A DNA stretch of 64,000 bases. It comes from Schizochytrium sp. CCTCC M209059 (Eukaryota > Sar > Bigyra > Thraustochytrida > Thraustochytriidae). The stretch is taken from positions 259,903 to 323,902 of the forward strand of contig KN805387.1 of assembly GCA_000818945.1 (NCBI GenBank), written 5' to 3'. Within the stretch, counting starts at the first letter, position 1, and every line of letters begins with the position of its first letter. The notes below the pieces were generated by a model. It worked only from the letters and a program-made list of their open reading frames with translations, had not been told where the DNA came from and did not search any database. Shown piece by piece: positions 59,249 through 64,000 of this stretch. The position numbers and the translations under genes were made by a program.

Positions 59249-59422
59249 AGACCAACCAAGCTCGCAGGCACACTTCGCTCGCTTTAATGAAAAGTTCGGG
59301 TCGATTGTGATTGTCAATTCCAGTACGTCTTACTGGTCTGCCTATTTTTCTTTCATTTACTTTTAGATTTTCTATTATACTGTACAATGAGAAGGAACTA
59401 ACAAATATCATGTCATGTCACG
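59249..59422. other. Convergent 3' intergenic region
   Basis: The 174-bp AT-rich stretch lies between the stops of the SPX-MFS and protease genes, with TTTTAGATTTTCTATTATAC around 59359-59380. A short CATGT run occurs near 59409. Probably the two 3' UTRs. Confidence 0.6.
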
Positions 59423-60841
59423 TCATTTTTGATTCGAGCTGCCAAAGTCTGACATCTCCCACAGCTGTGAGGTGTCGTCATTTGTGAACTCGCAAGTTTT
59501 GTACATGAAGCAGCGCTTGTCCTTGACATCGAGAACAGCAAAATTGCAGTTTGATTTGCGAGCGCAGGTGCTCAAGCACTTGCGGGCGTTGGTCGTCCTG
59601 AATGTACCCACGCGATCTCCCGTGCAGCCAAGCGCATTCTCAGCGAACGAGTCAAGAATGTCGTCCTTCTCGTAGAGCTCGTGTCCTGCATTTCCAGTGG
59701 CCGTTTCACATTGCTTCTTCTTGTACAGCGTGCATGTTTCGTTGGCGATATCAATGAACGAGGTACGGCAGCCGGCTTTGGTGAGGCAGGCCCAAAAGCA
59801 CTCCTTGGCACTGATGGTGTCAATGGTCTTGAAGCTCGTCGTATCTGCATTTGCACACTGTGTGCCGACTGTGGCGGCCTGGACCAGCTCGTCCTGACTT
59901 CTCTCTGTGGGAGCGTTTGTAGGTGCATTCGTTGGTGCTGAGGTCGGCGCTGGTGTGGAGACGACCACTTTCGGGGACTCTAGGGTTGTGCCAATGACGC
60001 TCTCGATCCACGACAAGTATTGCGAGTTTCGCATGTAGACGCCAAAGTAGCCGAAGTCAGCACATCCTTTGCCATAAGTGACAATGCCAACTTGGGTGAT
60101 TTTACCGTCCGAGTCTTTGTAGAAAAGAGGTCCGCCCGAATCGCCTGTGCATGCGTCTTGCTTGTATGTGTCCGAGTACCCCGCACAAATGTGGTCGTCT
60201 GTAATAAAGTCGTACGGAACGGAACAGTTCTCGTTGCTGACAATGGGTACCTCTGTCTCCATGAGCTCATCGGTGAAGACTCCGCTCCCAGCTTCTTCAA
60301 AACCCCAACCGATTACATTGACTACCTGGCCAACCGCTTCGAAAGGCGCGGTGAAGGGAAACTGGTTCAAGACAATGGGTTCAATGTCATTGACAGCTCT
60401 GTTTAATTTGAGCAAAGCAAGGTCATTGTCTCTATCGTCAACCCAGTCGGGATGCCGAACGACCTGCTTGACCTTGCGAATGACGCCAGCGTCTACATCT
60501 GAAATGTCATACGCGCCAATCTGAATGCGATTCGGCGCCACATACGGGACGCAGTGTGCGGCAGTAAGCACCCATCGCTTGTGGATCAACGTACCCCCGC
60601 AATTGGGCTGATACCCTGTCGGGGATGCCTTTCGTTTGAACTGCAACGACGCCATCCAGCGGTAGTCGCTGTCCTCTGATACCCCCCATCCGCCGACAAT
60701 TCTTGTGGACATGAGTTTCCGTCCTGATGGTTTCTCACTCGTGAGCCGGCGCAAGCCTCCCTCGCGGGCGACGACATCGTTCACACTCGAGAGCGCAACG
60801 AGCAAGGCCAAAGCAATCGTTGTGGCGCATCTCGACCGCAT
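59423..60841 (-). CDS. Secreted trypsin-like serine protease with two PAN/apple-like modules
   Basis: The ATG at 60841 gives 472 residues and begins with a signal peptide (MRSRCATTIALALLVALSSV). A propeptide ends at R47, followed by the mature start IVGG (48-51). The S1 triad is complete: H96 in TAAHC, D140 in DNDLALL and S235 in GDSGGP; D229 at the base of the S1 pocket predicts cleavage after Lys or Arg. Conserved Cys pairs suggest disulphides. After a Thr/Pro/Ala linker (APTNAPTNAPT), two Cys-rich repeats of about 50-55 residues (starting near CANADTTSF and CTGDRVGTF, each with a C-x3-C and a C-x-x-Y/MYK-x-C end) resemble PAN/apple modules that bind proteins or carbohydrates. Likely secreted for extracellular digestion or degradation of substrate-bound proteins (inference). 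Confidence 0.95.
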   Translation of the reverse strand: MRSRCATTIALALLVALSSVNDVVAREGGLRRLTSEKPSGRKLMSTRIVGGWGVSEDSDYRWMASLQFKRKASPTGYQPNCGGTLIHKRWVLTAAHCVPYVAPNRIQIGAYDISDVDAGVIRKVKQVVRHPDWVDDRDNDLALLKLNRAVNDIEPIVLNQFPFTAPFEAVGQVVNVIGWGFEEAGSGVFTDELMETEVPIVSNENCSVPYDFITDDHICAGYSDTYKQDACTGDSGGPLFYKDSDGKITQVGIVTYGKGCADFGYFGVYMRNSQYLSWIESVIGTTLESPKVVVSTPAPTSAPTNAPTNAPTERSQDELVQAATVGTQCANADTTSFKTIDTISAKECFWACLTKAGCRTSFIDIANETCTLYKKKQCETATGNAGHELYEKDDILDSFAENALGCTGDRVGTFRTTNARKCLSTCARKSNCNFAVLDVKDKRCFMYKTCEFTNDDTSQLWEMSDFGSSNQK

Positions 60842-61602
60842 TTTCCTTCCTCGTGCAATCTGCTCTTTTTCTTCTTTTTCTTCTCCCACCTCTGATTCTT
60901 GTTTGTTAGGTGTCTCAGATTCACGCACGCACACACGGGCGCGAAGACCTCTTCAAATTTCCAGGTCGCTCTTTCCTGGGCCGTAATCCCAGGCGTCGTT
61001 ACGGCTCTGACGCAATCCTGGTTTGATCTGCTGGCTGGTTGGCTGGCGCTTGTCCTTTATATGATGTCTTCTCTTCTTCCCGATCGCTTGCTGCGCGACT
61101 CCTCCAAAATTCGCGCGGCTTTCCCTGCCCCTCCCTCTGCGCGGAGTACACGAACACGGCCGGGACCGCGCCGTGGTCCGCGCTCGGCTCAGTACACACC
61201 CTTCTTATACGTTTCGAGTAGCTGCACTCTAGGGCACTGACCCTCTGTGGCGCGAGATGGGTCCGCGCCTGCTGATCCGCGCCGGGCGATTTCGGAGGAC
61301 GCTCGTGCTTGATGCGAGGCGCGCGAGGCGCGCTTTCTCTCTCGCTCTCTCTCGCTCTTGATTCAATCACGCGCTGCGCTCAGACTTTCTGGACTGCAAG
61401 ACTGGTGAATTGTGATTTCTGGAGGATCGGTCACCCAAGGTTGGAGACTGACCGACTGCTGCGAAGCAGAGGCAAGCAAGACTGACCCTCCGACCCCGAA
61501 GAGAAAAGGTCTGGTCATGGCATGGTGGGTTGGAGGACTTTTTGCATTCGCTGTCAAGGGAGGGAAAATGGGGTGCAATCTAGCTAAGCTGCCAAGCTAG
61601 CT

Positions 61603-61632
61603 TGTTGTTGTTGTTGCTGCTGCTGTTGTTGT
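61603..61632. repeat. TTG/CTG trinucleotide microsatellite
   Basis: About ten TTG and CTG units lie in the region upstream of the CTP synthase gene. Confidence 0.85.
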
Positions 61633-62365
61633 ACTTGATCTTGTTGATTCCTTTCGCTCATTCTGACCACTCACTAATGGTAGGGTATAGGCATCCTTTG
61701 AAGTTTGTTTCAATGTATTATGAAGATCGGGGCTTGTGTTTGCATGTTTGAATATCCCTGGCAAGTCAGCTGCTTCGTGCCTATTCTTACGCTTGCAATG
61801 TAATGGTCTTGATCTTAGGCAAGGCGGACATACTGCACTCCACTACGTGCGCCATACGAGGTCAATGTGCAGAGTCTCGATTTGTCTTGTCAATGGACCC
61901 TGTGAAGCTGCATATTTCCATTTTTTTGCAAAAAAACTCAAGCAAGGAGAAGAAGGCGACGCTGATTCTCGAGTTGAGCATTCCTCTCGCTTGCTCTCTT
62001 TCTACTGTTTGGCTCCGTGCTAGAACATCATGTGACTTGAAGGCATCTTTAGAATTTTCATCGCTACGAGCTGCAGAAACAAAGCAGACCGTGACTTTCC
62101 GCGAGCCACCAGGCTACATTCATCTGTTTCCCGCCGCAGGCTCACTCGCACGTCGCATCGACCTGTCCTTCAGCCTGCCTGGGACCCGTCTGCGACTAGG
62201 CTAGTGCATACCTAACGATGACGGCAGGGCATAGCCGGTGACTAGGGAGAGCCTAAGCCTCGTCACCCTCGTCTTTTGCGCGGTGGGTGGTGGTGGTTGG
62301 TGGCCGCCAGATCGAAAAGGTCAACGGCGCCAGTCCCCTGGCGGCACGGCGGCAGGCGTGCGTAC

Positions 62366-62535
62366 GTACGTGCGGGCAGGCAGGCAGGCAGGCGGGGACT
62401 TGAGGCGACGGCACGCGCGACGCGGAAAGCGGGCCCCAGACAACCGGTCGGTCGGTCTGTCTTTCTGTTTGCGGCTGTGGCGGCGCAGCGGCAGTCTGTC
62501 TTGGTGCACTCTTTTTCTTTTCTTCTCCATTGCAG
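62366..62535 (+). other. Possible 5' UTR intron of the CTP synthase gene
   Basis: A donor-like GTACGTGCGG (62366; an overlapping GTACGT starts at 62362) is followed by a GGCA run. A strong acceptor-like sequence, a C/T-rich tract then CATTGCAG, ends at 62535, 30 bp before the ATG. The layout matches the proven SPX-MFS intron. Without RNA data it remains a proposal. Confidence 0.45.
62375..62393. repeat. GGCA tetranucleotide run
   Basis: About four to five units lie a few bases after a GTACGT donor-like site, as in the SPX-MFS intron. Confidence 0.85.
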
Positions 62536-62565
62536 ACCATACCCTTCGATTCCGGACGAGACAAC

Positions 62566-64000
62566 ATGTCGCAACGCAAGGATGCTCACCTCCGGGCGAA
62601 CTCGCCTATTAACCTCCGCGCCGAGACGCGTTTCATTTTCGTGACGGGTGGCGTCGTATCCGGCTTGGGCAAGGGAATTACTATCTCGTCCATCGGCAGG
62701 CTGCTCAAGGCCAGCGGCGTCTCGGTGACGAGCATCAAGGTGGACCCGTACTTGAACGTGGACGCCGGCACGATGGCGCCCCAGGAGCACGGAGAGACCT
62801 TTGTGCTTGATGATGGCGGCGAGACCGACCTCGATCTCGGAAACTATGAGCGCTTCTTGGACGTCATGCTCACCCGCGACCACAACATTACCACGGGCAA
62901 GGTGTACCAGTCGGTCATCGAGCGCGAGCGCAAGGGCGACTTTCTGGGTAAGACGGTGCAGGTGGTGCCGCACATCACAAACGAGATCCAGGACTGGATC
63001 GCACGTGTTGCCCAGATCCCCGTTGATGGCACGACGAACCCGCCCGATGTGTGCCTCGTGGAGGTTGGCGGCACCGTCGGTGACATTGAGTCGATGGTCT
63101 TTTTGGAGGCGATTCGCCAATTCCAGTTCCGCGTGGGTCGCGAGCGCTGCTGCCTGGTGCACGTGTCTCTGATTCCCGTTCTCGGTTCCGTTGGCGAGCA
63201 AAAGACCAAGCCCACCCAGCACGGCATCAAGGAGCTCATGTCTCTGGGCCTCAGCCCGGACCTCATCGTCTGCCGCTCGTCCGAGGTCGTCGAGGAGTCG
63301 ACGCGGAAAAAGATTAGCCAGTTCTGCCACGTGGCGCCTTCGTGTGTGATTAGTGTGCACGATGTGAGCAACATTTATCACGTTCCCCTCATCCTCGAGC
63401 AGCAAGGTCTCCACACGATCATTCGCGAATCGCTGGGCCTGGAGAAGATGTCTGAGAAGCTTGATCTCGACACCTGGCGCAAACTGGCGCAAACTGTCGA
63501 CGAGGCCAAGGACGAGGTCGTCATTGCCGTCTGCGGCAAGTACACTAGCTTGCACGACTCGTACCTGAGTGTGCTCAAGGCGCTCAAACACTCGGCCATT
63601 GCTGAGAACAAGGTCCTCATCACGTCTTGGATTGAATCTTCTGACCTTGAGGAGGAGACCAAGGCCGCTGACCCTTCGACCTACGCCGCTGCCTGGGAGA
63701 AGCTGCGCCAAGCCGACGGTATTCTCATTCCTGGCGGTTTCGGCTCGCGCGGTGTAGAGGGCAAGGTCGCCGCCGCCAAGTACGCTCGCGAGGGCTGCGT
63801 GCCTCTTTTGGGTGTCTGCCTGGGCATGCAGGTCATGGTCATTGAGTACGCTCGCAACGTGCTCGGCTGGACCGACGCTGCATCTGCCGAGGGCGACGAG
63901 AACACCTCGCACAAGGTCATTATCAAGATGCTTGAGCACCACCAGGGCCAGATGGGAGGCACCATGCGCCTTGGCAGCCGACGCACGAATCTGCACTCTC
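62566..64000 (+). CDS. CTPS: CTP synthase, 3' end beyond the window
   Basis: The ATG at 62566 opens a frame that stays open to the window edge (about 478 residues; full-length enzymes have about 550-600). The synthase domain shows the P-loop GGVVSGLGKG, DPYLNVDAGTMAPQEHGE, the DLDLGNYERF segment and VEVGGTVGDIES. The glutaminase domain has GKYTSLHDSY, ILIPGGFGSRGVEGK and the nucleophile Cys418 in LGVCLGMQ; the His and Glu of the triad lie past the window end. The enzyme makes CTP from UTP, ATP and glutamine in the cytosol, the last step of pyrimidine nucleotide synthesis. The N-terminal extension before the fold (MSQRKDAHLRANSPINLR) is longer than in bacteria. No intron in this part. Confidence 0.97.
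   Translation, partial: MSQRKDAHLRANSPINLRAETRFIFVTGGVVSGLGKGITISSIGRLLKASGVSVTSIKVDPYLNVDAGTMAPQEHGETFVLDDGGETDLDLGNYERFLDVMLTRDHNITTGKVYQSVIERERKGDFLGKTVQVVPHITNEIQDWIARVAQIPVDGTTNPPDVCLVEVGGTVGDIESMVFLEAIRQFQFRVGRERCCLVHVSLIPVLGSVGEQKTKPTQHGIKELMSLGLSPDLIVCRSSEVVEESTRKKISQFCHVAPSCVISVHDVSNIYHVPLILEQQGLHTIIRESLGLEKMSEKLDLDTWRKLAQTVDEAKDEVVIAVCGKYTSLHDSYLSVLKALKHSAIAENKVLITSWIESSDLEEETKAADPSTYAAAWEKLRQADGILIPGGFGSRGVEGKVAAAKYAREGCVPLLGVCLGMQVMVIEYARNVLGWTDAASAEGDENTSHKVIIKMLEHHQGQMGGTMRLGSRRTNLHS

Larger units (their letters stand above)
60842..62565. promoter_or_regulatory. Divergent region between protease and CTP synthase genes
   Basis: This 1.7-kb stretch contains a TTG/CTG trinucleotide run at about 61603-61632, AT-richer DNA at 61600-62060 with a 133-codon ATG-started plus-strand frame (61803-62204) that has no recognisable domain, and GC-rich DNA with GGCA repeats before the CTP synthase start. 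It should hold both promoters and a likely 5' UTR intron of the CTP synthase gene. Confidence 0.5.

Noticed and set aside
61803..62204. 133-codon ATG-started plus-strand frame before CTP synthase
   Set aside because: No domain, irregular composition, and position within a promoter/leader region; kept only as a remark in the region entry.
62263..63996. 577-codon open frame antisense to CTP synthase
   Set aside because: It starts without a convincing ATG context, has no domain, and mirrors a gene whose codons avoid the complements of stop codons. The plus strand is clearly CTP synthase.

Overview
The window is nuclear DNA from a flagellate-type eukaryote with compact, nearly intronless genes. 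Gene content (FOP/CEP43-type centriole protein, a protein with a dynein-stalk-like segment and IQ motifs, SPX-MFS phosphate transporter, RhoGEF with FYVE finger, CTP synthase), GC-rich coding DNA and abundant microsatellites fit a stramenopile, most likely a thraustochytrid/labyrinthulomycete. That assignment is inference from style and gene families, not from a marker gene. Nothing bacterial, viral or organellar was seen, and no tRNA, rRNA, CRISPR or intact transposon was recognised.

Layout. 1-2381 is GC-rich, repeat-rich DNA without a convincing gene. 2.4-10 kb holds a small basic/acidic protein (+), a zinc-finger protein (-), an RWD-SANT-SANT-CHY zinc-finger protein (+) and an MBD4-like DNA glycosylase (-). 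10-18 kb is one 2668-residue single-exon gene (-) joining a dynein-stalk-like segment, an alpha/beta-hydrolase-like domain, coiled coils, IQ motifs, SAM and ankyrin repeats. An assembly gap (about 18855-19243) truncates a small + gene. 20-31 kb carries a run of minus-strand genes: a secreted vWA-like protein, a DUF3395-like repeat protein, a FOP-domain protein with a 171-bp coding tandem repeat, and (at 31.4-31.9 kb) a short Ser-rich protein. 32.9-44.5 kb has a double DH-PH-FYVE RhoGEF (+), a duplicated degenerate PhoD-like protein with lipid and tail anchors (-), a protein kinase with one intron (+), a 632-bp GTTT array and a six-TM protein (-). 44.5-47.2 kb is mostly non-coding. 47.2-64 kb has an LRR-helical repeat-SPRY giant (+), a phosphatase-asparaginase fusion (-), an SPX-MFS transporter with one intron (+), a secreted trypsin-PAN protease (-) and the first three quarters of CTP synthase (+), cut by the window edge.

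Most genes alternate in strand, giving tight convergent 3' ends (47 to about 200 bp) and divergent promoters of 0.5-1.7 kb. The genes do not form an obvious pathway; loose themes are cilium/centriole (2668-residue protein, FOP protein) and phosphate/signalling (SPX-MFS, PhoD-like, RhoGEF, kinase, phosphatase fusion). Two coding introns were reconstructed by joining split conserved domains. The most unusual items are the domain fusions and pseudo-enzymes listed in the findings.
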